From Corynebacterium heidelbergense (GTDB lineage: Bacteria > Actinomycetota > Actinomycetes > Mycobacteriales > Mycobacteriaceae), in NCBI RefSeq assembly GCF_028609845.1, contig NZ_CP063191.1:2232001-2296000 (forward strand): a DNA stretch of 64,000 nt, written 5' to 3'. Below, piece after piece: positions 1-7,775 of this stretch (positions within the stretch are counted from its first letter, which is position 1; each line of letters starts with the position of its first letter). The position numbers and the translations under genes are program-made. The notes below the pieces were generated by a model. It saw nothing but the letters and a program-made list of their open reading frames with translations. It made no database searches and had not been told where the DNA came from.

Positions 1-275
1 ATGAAGCAGAGGCGCCGCAGTTGACCGTCCTGGCCCGAACCTTCCCCACCCACGAACAGGCCGTGGCGGCCGTCGATGCCGCAGCACCCATAGATTCCAC
101 CCAGAAGGCCCTGGACCCTGCTGGCTGGAGTGGAGGCCGATGTGGGGGACCCGGTGGGGGTTCCGTCTACGCCGTGTGGAAAGGTTCCACGGCCGTCATC
201 GTCACCGCCGCCCAAGAGCAGTCCGTGAAGGCCCAACAAGTGGCCGAGCAGACCATCCGCGCGTTGGCGCTCTGA
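1..275 (+). CDS. C-terminal end of an unknown protein (cut by window start)
   Basis: The frame is open from base 3 to the TGA at 273-275, so this is the last ~90 residues of a gene that begins outside the window. A TTG at 21 could act as a start, but nothing marks it and continuous coding from the left is more likely. The tail has Ala-rich helices and a hydrophobic strand (VYAVWKGSTAVIVTAA), like a small soluble or secreted domain. I do not recognise a family. It converges with the 50-residue membrane protein gene that ends at 290. Confidence 0.5.
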   Translation, partial: EAEAPQLTVLARTFPTHEQAVAAVDAAAPIDSTQKALDPAGWSGGRCGGPGGGSVYAVWKGSTAVIVTAAQEQSVKAQQVAEQTIRALAL

Positions 276-289
276 GTCCACCTACACGC

Positions 290-442
290 TCACACCGCCA
301 CGTCGTGATAGGGCATGTGCGCGCTCACCCAAGGAAAGACCACTTCCATTAACAGGAAGAACGCCGCCACCAGGAAGACCAGGACCACGAGTAGTCGCAC
401 GGGCAGGGGCCCGGGGATTCGACGCCAGATCCATGCGTACAT
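290..442 (-). CDS. Small membrane protein downstream of sortase (50 aa)
   Basis: A 50-residue protein beginning MYAWIWRRIPGPLPVR, followed by one strongly hydrophobic helix (about residues 17-38) and ending in FPWVSAHMPYHDVAV. The basic N-terminus before the helix suggests the N-terminus stays in the cytoplasm. The start lies one base after the sortase stop, with a GGGGGAG ribosome-binding site inside the sortase end, so the two are probably co-translated. Proteins of this shape recur beside sortase-like genes in actinobacteria (from memory). The function is unknown; a role as a membrane partner of the sortase is inference. Confidence 0.75.
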   Translation of the reverse strand: MYAWIWRRIPGPLPVRLLVVLVFLVAAFFLLMEVVFPWVSAHMPYHDVAV

Positions 443-443
443 C

Positions 444-1238
444 TCAGGCTCCCCCAGTCAGTTCAGGGGGAACATATCCCGGGGACTTGAGGTCATGGCG
501 GGCCAGGACAGCGTGCACGATCATCCGCTCCCTGTTCGAGAACTGGGGGTGGCAGGTAGTCAGGGTGAGCAGCGGAAGGTCCCCCGGCTGCGCCGCCGAA
601 CGGGGCTGGCCGGGGACGGGATTGACCACCTCCACGTCCTGCGGGTTAGTGATGCTGCGCCCGTTCACGTCGGCATAAGCGCCACTCGTTGCCGCCTCCG
701 CCGCCGGTTGAGGCAGGCAGCCCGCCGCTACCTGACCGGCCTGTTGCGCAGGGGTATCGATCGGCAGCACCCGGTAAACGTTCCAGCTTCCCGCCGTCTC
801 CACCACTATCGCATCGCAAGAATGCAGCAAACCGAGGTCGTTGAAGGGGGCCCCGCGGCCCACCCGGTGTCCCGCTAGTGCGAAGTTCCCTGGTTCCCCG
901 GCTTGTGCGGTATCCGGGTAGTGCCCTGGCCCTCTCGCTAGATCCGCCTGGGTAACCCCCTCCACCACGGCAAAGGAAAAATCGCTACCGAAGGAGGGGA
1001 TGTACAGCCGCGCGATGGCGCTGCCGTCCTGAGGCACGGTAAGCGGCCGGGGGTTCTCGTCGCTCCACTGCTGCCGCAACCGATCTTCGGCGGCCTGCTG
1101 TTCCTGCTTAGCCTCCACGTTGGTCCACCAGACTTCGTAGACGGCGAACAGGCCGACGATGACCCCGAGGGTGATGAGCAGCTCCCCCAGCACGGAGAGG
1201 GGATCCAGCCGCCGAGCTGCAGCGGAGTGTGCGGGCAT
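444..1238 (-). CDS. Class E sortase
   Basis: Membrane-anchored cysteine transpeptidase of the sortase family, which attaches proteins with a C-terminal sorting signal to the wall. An N-terminal membrane helix (about residues 15-36, LGELLITLGVIVGLFAVYEVWW) is followed by a linker and the beta-barrel. The catalytic His lies in LAGHR, Cys229 in TLTTC, and Arg236 or Arg238 in the following NRER. The TLTTC form and overall shape match actinobacterial class E. The start at 1238 is preferred over an upstream start at 1304, which would overlap bioD; a TATACT hexamer lies 7 nt upstream, suggesting a leaderless transcript. No sortase substrate is recognisable nearby. Confidence 0.85.
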   Translation of the reverse strand: MPAHSAAARRLDPLSVLGELLITLGVIVGLFAVYEVWWTNVEAKQEQQAAEDRLRQQWSDENPRPLTVPQDGSAIARLYIPSFGSDFSFAVVEGVTQADLARGPGHYPDTAQAGEPGNFALAGHRVGRGAPFNDLGLLHSCDAIVVETAGSWNVYRVLPIDTPAQQAGQVAAGCLPQPAAEAATSGAYADVNGRSITNPQDVEVVNPVPGQPRSAAQPGDLPLLTLTTCHPQFSNRERMIVHAVLARHDLKSPGYVPPELTGGA

Positions 1239-1245
1239 GGGCCCC

Positions 1246-1251
1246 AGTATA
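1246..1251 (-). promoter_or_regulatory. -10 hexamer TATACT for the sortase
   Basis: TATACT lies 7 nt before the ATG at 1238 with no Shine-Dalgarno between them, which fits a leaderless transcript starting at or next to the ATG. Confidence 0.5.
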
Positions 1252-1257
1252 GGAAGA

Positions 1258-1932
1258 CTATTGCGCCCCTGGCAGCCGCAACCACTCTCCCGCTCCGGCA
1301 GCAAAGCCCTCCCGACTCAACCTCCCCGCTCCCTCCGGGATGCTCCCCAGCCACTGCCCCCCGCCCAAATCCCGCAATCCCTCCAGCGTGCTCCGCGTGG
1401 CCAATCCGGGATCCGCCGGGATGCTCCCGCCTATTAACCCAGCACACACCACCCCGCGATGTGCCAACGCCTCCACGGTCAACCCCGCATGATTCAGGCT
1501 GCCCAGCCCGGTGGAGGTCACCACCACTATCGGTGCCCCCAGATCCAAGGCCACATCGGCGATCGTCCAGCCCGGGCCCAGTTCCACCAGGACCCCGCCG
1601 GCGCCCTCCACTATGACGCAGCGCTCGGGGCTGGCGGCGTCCAACTGCCGGATCCGCTCCACCACCTCCCCCCGATCCAGAAATGCCATTCCGGCCCGGC
1701 GCGCGGCGGGCACGGGCGCGAGCGGCTCCGGGTATCCCGCGAAGGTGTGCACGCGAGTGATCCCGGTGAGGCGGGTGATCTCGCGGGCATCGCTATCCCC
1801 CTGGGTAGTTCCGGTCTGGGCGGGTTTCACCACCTCCACTCGGTAGCCCTGGGCCCGATAGTTGGCGGCTAGAGCGGCCGTGGCAACCGTCTTGCCCACG
1901 TCGGTCCCCGTTCCCGTCACACAGAGGATCAT
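1258..1932 (-). CDS. bioD: ATP-dependent dethiobiotin synthetase
   Basis: Closes the ureido ring of dethiobiotin from 7,8-diaminononanoate, CO2 and ATP, the penultimate step of biotin synthesis. The N-terminus has the BioD P-loop (GTGTDVGKT, residues 7-15), then VVKPAQTGT, and VIVEGAGGVLVEL around residue 105. At 224 aa it has normal family length. Its ATG overlaps the bioA stop by 4 bp (ATGA), so bioA and bioD are translationally coupled. Neither bioF nor bioB is in the window; corynebacteria often lack bioF, but that cannot be judged here. Confidence 0.95.
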   Translation of the reverse strand: MILCVTGTGTDVGKTVATAALAANYRAQGYRVEVVKPAQTGTTQGDSDAREITRLTGITRVHTFAGYPEPLAPVPAARRAGMAFLDRGEVVERIRQLDAASPERCVIVEGAGGVLVELGPGWTIADVALDLGAPIVVVTSTGLGSLNHAGLTVEALAHRGVVCAGLIGGSIPADPGLATRSTLEGLRDLGGGQWLGSIPEGAGRLSREGFAAGAGEWLRLPGAQ

Positions 1933-3275
1933 GCCGTCACCGCCTGTCGCATAGCCCGGCCGATCAGCCGGATTTCCTCGTCACTGCAGATAAACGGGGG
2001 CATGGTGTAGAGCAAACGACCAAATGGGCGTAGCCACACCCCCATGTCCACAAGGGTCTGCGTCATCCGGGGCAGCTCCACCTCTCCGAGCATCTCCACC
2101 ACGCCGATGGCCCCCAAAACGCGCACGTCCACAACCCCTGGCGCGCCCCGCAGCGGCGCCATCTCCTCCTCCAGCAACTGGGCGAAACGGCGCACGCGCG
2201 GGCGCCAGTAGCCCGATTCATACAGGTCCAACGCGGCCAGGGACACCGCGCAGGCCAGGGGATTGCCCATGAAGGTCGGCCCGTGCATGAGTGCCCCGCC
2301 GCCGGGTTCGGAATCCACCGCCCGCGCTACCCGATCCCCCGCCAAGGTCGCGGCGAAGCTCATGAAACCGCCGGTCAACGCCTTCCCGACGCACAGAATG
2401 TCCGGGCGCACCCCAGCGGTGAAACACGCGAAGCTCTCCCCCGTCCGGCCGAAACCCGTGGCGATCTCGTCCGCGATGAGCAGGGTTCCCGTCTCCTCGC
2501 AGATCCGCCGCAACCCGCTGATCAGCTCCGGGTGGTGAAAGCGCATACCCCCGGCGCCTTGCACCAGCGGTTCCACGATGATCCCGGCGATACCGTGCGG
2601 GCTGGTGGCCGCGTTGTGCCGGTGGATGGTCGCGGCGATGTCCTCCAGGTAGTCCGCGATAGTTCTTGGGGACGCCAACAGCCCCGGCGGGGCCGGAACA
2701 AACACCTGCGGTGTCAGGGTCCCCCGCCACAGGCGGTGCATGCCGCCGTCTGGGTCGCAGACCCCCATGGGCCCCTGGGTGTCCCCGTAGTAGCCGCCGC
2801 GCCACGTGAGGAAGCGATCGCGCTGGGGCCTGCCCATTCCCCGCTGGTATTGCAGCGCCATCTTCAACGCCACCTCCACCGCTACGGACCCGGAATCGGA
2901 GTAGAACACGCTGGTGAGCGGCGGCCCCCCCAACGCGCGAGGGCCATTGACCAGCCCCAGCAGCCGCTCGGCGAGCTCGGCGGCCGGTTGGTGGGTCAGC
3001 CCGCCGAACATGACGTGGCTCATTGTGTCGATCTGCCGGTGCGCCGCGGCCACGATGTGGGGGTGGGAATGACCGTGGCAGGCGGCCCACCAGGAGCTCA
3101 TGCCGTCCAGGACCTCCCGGCCGTCCGCCAGGGTCAGCCGGGTCCCCCGCGCCGAGCGGACGGGCAACTGCGGTTGAGCGTTGAAGCGGGGGGAATAGGG
3201 GTGCCACACGTGGGCCTGATCGGCTGCGCGGATGCGATCGGGCGCCCAGTGTTGGCGTCCATCATGGACATCCAC
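1929..3275 (-). CDS. bioA: Adenosylmethionine-8-amino-7-oxononanoate aminotransferase
   Basis: PLP-dependent class III aminotransferase converting 8-amino-7-oxononanoate to 7,8-diaminononanoate with S-adenosylmethionine as amino donor. Visible marks are HVWHPYS near the N-terminus, DGMSSWWAACHGH, the LIADEIATGFGRTG segment and the PLP lysine in CVGKALTGG. The GTG at 3275 is chosen because a GGAGG lies about 13 nt upstream and the protein (448 aa) then matches family length. Longer in-frame readings up to 3371 would run into the tRNA-Ser gene. It is first in an operon with bioD. Confidence 0.93.
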   Translation of the reverse strand: MDVHDGRQHWAPDRIRAADQAHVWHPYSPRFNAQPQLPVRSARGTRLTLADGREVLDGMSSWWAACHGHSHPHIVAAAHRQIDTMSHVMFGGLTHQPAAELAERLLGLVNGPRALGGPPLTSVFYSDSGSVAVEVALKMALQYQRGMGRPQRDRFLTWRGGYYGDTQGPMGVCDPDGGMHRLWRGTLTPQVFVPAPPGLLASPRTIADYLEDIAATIHRHNAATSPHGIAGIIVEPLVQGAGGMRFHHPELISGLRRICEETGTLLIADEIATGFGRTGESFACFTAGVRPDILCVGKALTGGFMSFAATLAGDRVARAVDSEPGGGALMHGPTFMGNPLACAVSLAALDLYESGYWRPRVRRFAQLLEEEMAPLRGAPGVVDVRVLGAIGVVEMLGEVELPRMTQTLVDMGVWLRPFGRLLYTMPPFICSDEEIRLIGRAMRQAVTA

Positions 3276-3370
3276 AGTGACTAACCGACCTCCGAGAGAA
3301 GAAAAGGGGGATGACCAAACCCCAGCCTGCGGAAGCGGTCTTCCACGGGCTGGGGGGTACGGCCATCTCA

Positions 3371-3461
3371 TGGCGGTGGCGAGGGGATTTGAACCCCTGG
3401 TTGGGGATTACCCAACACTCGCTTTCGAGGCGAGCACCTTCGGCCGCTCGGACACGCCACC
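3371..3461 (-). tRNA. tRNA-Ser (anticodon CGA)
   Basis: On the minus strand the acceptor GGTGGCG pairs with CGCCACC. There is a long variable arm typical of Ser, a TTCAAAT T-loop and an anticodon loop CTCGAAA with CGA. The 3' CCA is encoded at 3371-3373. Confidence 0.95.
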
Positions 3462-3521
3462 AGTGAAGTTGGTTCACTGCTAGTGAACCTGACCCAGGGT
3501 AACACCGGGGTTGAGGGCAGC

Positions 3522-3563
3522 AAAAAAGCCGCTCCCGGCCGAAGTGATCCGATCGGGGGCGGC
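3522..3563 (-). terminator. Rho-independent terminator after the MT0933-like gene
   Basis: On the minus strand GCCGCCCCC and GGGAGCGGC form a stem with one mismatch, followed by six T. It sits 18 bp past the stop of the small gene at 3581. Confidence 0.75.
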
Positions 3564-3580
3564 CTTTAGGTGTGGGGGCT

Positions 3581-3742
3581 TTACTCGCCGCCGAGGGCCT
3601 TGTCGATGCCCTTGTCCACGCCTTCCTTCACCTTGTCGGCCTTGCCGCCATCGACGCGCTGGTCGACCTGACCGTGGGCGGCATCCTTGATCTTGTCGCT
3701 GTTGTCGCCGGCCATTTCCTTAGCCTTATCCATGAAACCCAT
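3581..3742 (-). CDS. MT0933-like (Rv0909-type) small antitoxin-family protein, 53 aa
   Basis: A 53-residue, highly charged, helical protein starting MGFMDKAKEMAGDNSDKIKD and ending in repeated D-K-V/G-K-E/D stretches. This pattern matches the small actinobacterial family named after the M. tuberculosis MT0933/Rv0909 antitoxin. The start at 3742 has an AAGGAG site 10 nt upstream; an in-frame longer reading would overlap tadA. It lies 25 bp after tadA and is closed by a terminator. No toxin-like partner is adjacent, so a true antitoxin role is doubtful; a stress or CsbD-like role is equally possible. Confidence 0.65.
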   Translation of the reverse strand: MGFMDKAKEMAGDNSDKIKDAAHGQVDQRVDGGKADKVKEGVDKGIDKALGGE

Positions 3743-3767
3743 ATAACTACACTCCTTGAAAAAACTT

Positions 3768-4346
3768 TTATTCGTTCGGTTCGCGCCCGTAGGCACCCTC
3801 AACCGTAGTTGCGCCCGGCCCGGCTGCGCCACCGCCTCGGCGCAAAGAGTGGAAAAACCGCTGCATGAGGCGCTCGCAGTCCGGCGCGAGGACGCCGCCA
3901 GTGACCTCGGCGCGGTGGAGGGGGGACTCCCGGGGCAAGTCCCACACACTGCCACAGGCCCCCGTTTTCGGTTCGTAGGCGCCAAAGACGATCTCCCCCA
4001 CCCGAGCGCCCAGCGCCGCACCCGCGCACATGGAGCACGGCTCCAAGGTCACCACCAGAGTGCACTGGGTTAGGCGCCAGGCATCGCCGAGTGCACGGGC
4101 CGCCCGACGTAGGGCGAGAATCTCCGCGTGGGCCGTGGGGTCCGCGTCCGCTTCCCGCCGGTTTGTTGCCGCGGCCAGTTCTGTACCCGCTGGCCCAACC
4201 ACGATCGCGCCGACGGGCACATCCCCATCGGGCGTGCCTGCGGCGACGTCCAGTGCCCGGCGCATGAGGGTTTCCCGCCTGCGCAGAGGCAGTGGGCGGG
4301 GCAGGCCGGCCCCGATCGAGGCAAAGCCCCCCTCCTGTGGCTTCAT
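3768..4346 (-). CDS. tadA: tRNA-specific adenosine(34) deaminase
   Basis: Deaminates adenosine 34 of tRNA-Arg(ACG) to inosine so that one tRNA reads CGU, CGC and CGA. The zinc/catalytic motif HAE (His73, Glu75) and PCSMC (Cys104, Cys107) are intact. At 192 aa it is longer than many TadA proteins because of a ~20-residue N-terminal extension and a Gly-rich C-terminus. The ATG overlaps the stop of the upstream gene by 4 bp, so the two are coupled. Its substrate tRNA is encoded twice at 6103-6333. Confidence 0.93.
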   Translation of the reverse strand: MKPQEGGFASIGAGLPRPLPLRRRETLMRRALDVAAGTPDGDVPVGAIVVGPAGTELAAATNRREADADPTAHAEILALRRAARALGDAWRLTQCTLVVTLEPCSMCAGAALGARVGEIVFGAYEPKTGACGSVWDLPRESPLHRAEVTGGVLAPDCERLMQRFFHSLRRGGGAAGPGATTVEGAYGREPNE

Positions 4347-4855
4347 TCCAGTTCGAGGTCGGCGACCTGGGCCAGTTCCTCCGCGAATCCCAGCTCCTCG
4401 GCCACGCGGAGCAGTTGTTCGGAGGCGTAGAGCTCCTCATCGTCGAAGATCACGCTGAGTACCTGCTCGGAGGCGCCCAGGTCCTCCAGGAGGTCGAACT
4501 CCCCCTCCGGCCAGGGTTCTTCGGACTCCTCCGCTTCCTGCTCGTCGGGGGTATCCACGTCCAACTCGTCCAGCATGTCCGTGGCGAGGTAGTCGTCGAG
4601 CGCGGCCGTGGCGTCCGAAATAAGCAACCGGACCTTGCCGGGAACGGGGCGGATAATGGCGCACCAATCGTCGTCCACACACACCAGGCCCACGACGGGA
4701 CCTTCGGATCGGGAACTGCGCAGATGGCTGGCCAGCTCGTCCAGGCTGTTGGTGGCGGAGTCCGGCAGCTCCCGGACCTCCCAGTGGGCCCCGTCGCTGA
4801 GGGCCGCGACGGCGAAGGTTGGGCCGTCGAGCTCGTCATCTGCGTAGTCTGTCAT
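4343..4855 (-). CDS. tRNA adenosine deaminase-associated protein
   Basis: A 170-residue acidic protein (MTDYADDELDGPTFAVAAL...) with a strongly acidic middle (EQEAEESEEPWPEGEFD) and C-terminus. It overlaps tadA by 4 bp. This pair is conserved in actinobacteria (Rv3753c-Rv3752c in M. tuberculosis, from memory) and the family is named for that linkage; its biochemical role is unknown. The ATG at 4855 is chosen over an upstream start at 5059, which would run into tyrA. TACCGT lies 8 nt upstream and there is no Shine-Dalgarno. Confidence 0.85.
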   Translation of the reverse strand: MTDYADDELDGPTFAVAALSDGAHWEVRELPDSATNSLDELASHLRSSRSEGPVVGLVCVDDDWCAIIRPVPGKVRLLISDATAALDDYLATDMLDELDVDTPDEQEAEESEEPWPEGEFDLLEDLGASEQVLSVIFDDEELYASEQLLRVAEELGFAEELAQVADLELE

Positions 4856-4863
4856 GCCCCCCA

Positions 4864-4876
4864 ACGGTAGTAGCGT
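4864..4876. promoter_or_regulatory. Divergent -10 hexamers between the tadA operon and tyrA
   Basis: Minus-strand TACCGT (4864-4869) lies 8 nt before the ATG at 4855. One base away, plus-strand TAGCGT (4871-4876) lies 18 nt before the tyrA GTG. Only 39 bp separate the two genes, so the promoters must be interlocked. Confidence 0.45.
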
Positions 4877-4894
4877 TGTGCCAAACTGGGTAGC

Positions 4895-5941
4895 GTGAAT
4901 GCGATTTCGAAGCCCACGCCGGTTAATCCGCGTCTCAGCAGTCTGCCGGGCGAGAGCTTCCCCGTGTGCATCATCGGGTTGGGGTTGATCGGGGGGTCCC
5001 TGATGCGGGATTTGGCGGCTGCGGGGTGGCCGGTTTTCGGGTGGAATCGCAGCGCGCACACGGTGAAGGTCGCAAACCGCAGTGGGTTTGATGTTTCGGG
5101 GGATTTGGACGCCACCCTCCGGCGCGCCGAGGCGGAGAAGGCGCTGGTGGTCCTCGGTGTCCCCATGCCCGCGCTACCGCGCATGCTGGAGGCCATTGCA
5201 CAGTATGCGCCCTCCGTGGGCTTCACGGATGTGACCAGCGTGAAGGCCGAGGTCCACGAGTTGGTGGAGCAACACGGGTTGACCGACCGCTTCGTCGGCG
5301 GGCACCCCATGGCGGGGACCGCCAACAGTGGGTGGGATGCAACGATGAGTGGGCTCTTCGACGGTGCCGTATGGGTCATTACATATGACAACGCCAAGAA
5401 CCGGGGCCAGAGGGGAGCCCGATTGTGGCTGGATACATGGCGCAGAACGGTGCAGATGGCCGAGGCCGTGGGGGCGGCCGTGGTGCCCACGGTGGCGCGA
5501 CGGCACGATTCGGCGGTGGCCCGGATCTCCCACCTGCCACACGTCTTGGCCGAGGCTTTGGCCGTGACGGGGGACATGGGGGGACCGCTGAGCTTGACGC
5601 TCGCGGCGACGAGTTTTCGCGATGGCACGAGGGTGGCTGGGACGGAACCGGAGCTGGTGCGGGCAATGTGCGAGAACAACAGGGAAGCCCTGGTGAAGGC
5701 CTTGGACGAGGCGCTCGCGCTGCTGCAGAGAGCCCGGGAGGACATCGCTTCCCCCGGCCAAGACCTGCACCGCCTAGCCACGGAGGGCCACGCCGCGCGA
5801 ATGCGGTTCGAGGCGCGTGCCGGGCGCAAGGTCAAGGATGCCCCGCGTCGGCCCATCATTCGGGTCCAGCCCGGCGCGCCGGGCTGGACGGATCAGTTGA
5901 GCAGCGCCGAATCCATGGGTGCGCAGATCGGCATCTTCTGA
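4895..5941 (+). CDS. tyrA: Prephenate (or arogenate) dehydrogenase
   Basis: Oxidative decarboxylation in tyrosine synthesis. The N-terminal NAD(P)-binding fold shows CIIGLGLIGGSL (residues 25-36), and the catalytic region has GGHPMAG and HDSAVARISHLPH. At 348 aa with no ACT domain it resembles the actinobacterial form. Corynebacterial TyrA enzymes can use arogenate, and the sequence alone does not separate the substrates. The GTG at 4895 is the start; an ATG 4 nt later is out of frame. It is transcribed away from the tadA operon. Confidence 0.9.
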   Translation: MNAISKPTPVNPRLSSLPGESFPVCIIGLGLIGGSLMRDLAAAGWPVFGWNRSAHTVKVANRSGFDVSGDLDATLRRAEAEKALVVLGVPMPALPRMLEAIAQYAPSVGFTDVTSVKAEVHELVEQHGLTDRFVGGHPMAGTANSGWDATMSGLFDGAVWVITYDNAKNRGQRGARLWLDTWRRTVQMAEAVGAAVVPTVARRHDSAVARISHLPHVLAEALAVTGDMGGPLSLTLAATSFRDGTRVAGTEPELVRAMCENNREALVKALDEALALLQRAREDIASPGQDLHRLATEGHAARMRFEARAGRKVKDAPRRPIIRVQPGAPGWTDQLSSAESMGAQIGIF

Positions 5942-5987
5942 CTTTTTCGCCCCACAGGGCGCTTGGGGGGCGCGGGAACCCGGTTTT

Positions 5988-6021
5988 GTAAGGCTTTTGC
6001 AGTTTTGCTCAAAAGCTTTAC
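5988..6021. other. AT-rich inverted repeat downstream of tyrA
   Basis: GTAAGGCTTTTG and CAAAAGCTTTAC form a 12-bp stem (one G-T pair) with a 10-nt loop, followed on the plus strand by a run of A. It sits 47 bp after tyrA and 82 bp past the 3' end of tRNA-Arg. It could end transcription from either side, but there is no clean T-run for tyrA. Confidence 0.4.
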
Positions 6022-6102
6022 GAAAAAAGGGGGGCGCTTTGCGTAATATATGGGCATCATCGCACGGAAAAGGGCCCTGCCTGATCGGCAAGGCCAGTAG
6101 AG

Positions 6103-6178
6103 TGGTGCGCCCGGAGGGATTCGAACCCCCAACCTTCTGATCCGTAGTCAGATGCTCTATCCGTTGAGCTACGGGCGC
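6103..6178 (-). tRNA. tRNA-Arg (anticodon ACG), copy with encoded CCA
   Basis: GCGCCCG/CGGGCGC acceptor stem, anticodon stem TCTGA/TCAGA with loop CTACGGA giving ACG, and T-loop TTCGAAT. ACCA is encoded at the 3' end (6103-6106). The mature A34 would be converted to inosine by TadA. Confidence 0.95.
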
Positions 6179-6260
6179 AACGAAGCTTTACAGTACACCC
6201 GCACTCGGTGGCCACCAAATTATTGCCAATTCCCCAGTTGAGGTGCGATTTTATCCAGTG

Positions 6261-6333
6261 TGCGCCCGGAGGGATTCGAACCCCCAACCTTCTGATCCGT
6301 AGTCAGATGCTCTATCCGTTGAGCTACGGGCGC
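6261..6333 (-). tRNA. tRNA-Arg (anticodon ACG), copy without encoded CCA
   Basis: The body is identical to the copy at 6103-6178, but the bases after the discriminator A read CAC rather than CCA, so CCA must be added after transcription. The two copies are 82 bp apart in the same orientation. Confidence 0.95.
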
Positions 6334-6493
6334 ATAGGGTACTCCAACGAGGTGCAACATCCGGGCACGTTCCCATACGGACCACCACAGGCGCACCACA
6401 CGCCCCACAACACTATCCGCGGTTGTATGCCCCGAGCCTCACCACAAGATCTCGGGCAACCTGGGCAGCCTCGGTTGTTGTTCCTCGTCGGAG

Positions 6494-6585
6494 TGGCGGA
6501 GACGAGAGGATTTGAACCTCCGGTCCCCTGTGAGGGGGACAACTCATTAGCAGTGAGCCCCATTCGGCCGCTCTGGCACGCCTCC
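6494..6585 (-). tRNA. tRNA-Ser (anticodon GCT)
   Basis: The acceptor GGAGGCG pairs with CGTCTCC (one G-T), there is a long variable arm, the anticodon loop CTGCTAA gives GCT, and the T-loop is TTCAAAT. The 3' CCA is encoded at 6494-6496. Confidence 0.95.
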
Positions 6586-6657
6586 ACTGATCACTAGCGT
6601 GATCGGCGTTGAGTTTACACATGGCCCTCGGGTGGCTCCAAAAGGGGTCCGGGCGGG

Positions 6658-6663
6658 TACGCT
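6658..6663 (+). promoter_or_regulatory. -10 hexamer TACGCT for pat
   Basis: TACGCT lies 6 nt before the ATG at 6670 with no Shine-Dalgarno between, fitting a leaderless transcript. Confidence 0.45.
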
Positions 6664-6669
6664 AGCCCC

Positions 6670-7773
6670 ATGATCCGCAGCGACCTGGCTGGAGTGCCAC
6701 CGTATGTTCCCGGGAAAAAGCCACCTCACGCACTGGTGGTCGCCAGTAACGAGACCACCCAGGGGCCGCTGCCCTCCGTCGCCCAGGCCATCGCAGACGC
6801 CGCCGGTGCGGTCAATCGTTATCCGGACATGTCCGTCACTGCCCTTCGCGCCGCCATAGCGGCTTGGTTCGCCAAGTCCGCCGAGGGGCTGCGGATCGAT
6901 ATGGACAACATCGCCACCGGCAACGGCTCCACCGCACTGTGCCAGCAGGCCATTCAGGCGACGTGTCACGACGGCGACGAGGTCCTCTTCGCGTGGCGCA
7001 GCTTCGAGGCCTACCCCATCCTCTCCCAGGTGGCGGGCGCGAAACCCGTTATGGTGCCGCTGACGGAAGATCACCGGCACGACTTCCCGGCGATGCTGAA
7101 GGCCATCACGGATCGCACTCGCCTCATCTTCGTGTGCAACCCCAACAATCCCAGCGGGACGGTGATGACCCACGCGGAAGTCCTCGATTTCCTCCACCAG
7201 GTTCCGCAGCGGATCACCGTCATCCTGGACGAGGCTTACATGGAGTACGACCGCAGCCCGGAGGCGGTGAATGCGGCGGAAATCCTGCGCCTTTTCCCCA
7301 ACGTGGCCGTGTGCCGGACGTTCTCCAAAGCCTACGGCTTGGCCGGGTTGCGGCTGGGCTACATGGTGGGCGGGGCCGAATTCATCATGGCCGTGAATAA
7401 GGTGGCCTTGCCCTTCGGGGTCAATGCCCTGGCGCAGGCAGCCGGTCTGGCCAGCATCGATGCCACCGATGATGAGCTGAAAGATCGGGTGGACGCCACG
7501 GTCACCCAGCGCGAGCGACTACTTCAAGCCGTGCCGGAAGAGCTTCGCATCCCGAGCCAGGGGAACTTCATCCTGCTGCCGCTCGGCGCGCAGGCAGAAG
7601 CAGTGGATGCAGAGCTGAAAAAGGAAGGCGTTGTGGCCCGCTGCTTCCCCGGGGAGGGAGTGCGCATTACTGCGACGACCGCCGAGGAGACAGATAAGGT
7701 CATTGCGGCGTTGACGCCCGCGCTGGCAACTGTTGGCGGCGCCCGGTGGGGTGGGCGTCCCCAAGAATCCTGA
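6670..7773 (+). CDS. pat: Aromatic-amino-acid / histidinol-phosphate-type aminotransferase (Pat/HisC2)
   Basis: Class I/II PLP aminotransferase of the HisC subgroup, 367 aa. It has NRYPDMS, the NPNNPSG segment, VILDEAYMEY and the PLP lysine in FSKAYGLAGLRLGY. The MIRSDLAGVPPYVPGKKP start is typical of the actinobacterial Pat/HisC2 enzymes that transaminate phenylpyruvate and other aromatic keto acids, rather than the HisC of the his operon. Proximity to tyrA fits a role at the end of Phe/Tyr synthesis. The stop is followed two bases later by the next start. Confidence 0.88.
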   Translation: MIRSDLAGVPPYVPGKKPPHALVVASNETTQGPLPSVAQAIADAAGAVNRYPDMSVTALRAAIAAWFAKSAEGLRIDMDNIATGNGSTALCQQAIQATCHDGDEVLFAWRSFEAYPILSQVAGAKPVMVPLTEDHRHDFPAMLKAITDRTRLIFVCNPNNPSGTVMTHAEVLDFLHQVPQRITVILDEAYMEYDRSPEAVNAAEILRLFPNVAVCRTFSKAYGLAGLRLGYMVGGAEFIMAVNKVALPFGVNALAQAAGLASIDATDDELKDRVDATVTQRERLLQAVPEELRIPSQGNFILLPLGAQAEAVDAELKKEGVVARCFPGEGVRITATTAEETDKVIAALTPALATVGGARWGGRPQES

Positions 7774-7775
7774 GC

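Noticed and set aside
3581..3742. Toxin-antitoxin locus
   Set aside because: The small protein resembles an antitoxin family, but no toxin gene is adjacent, so a locus is not supported.
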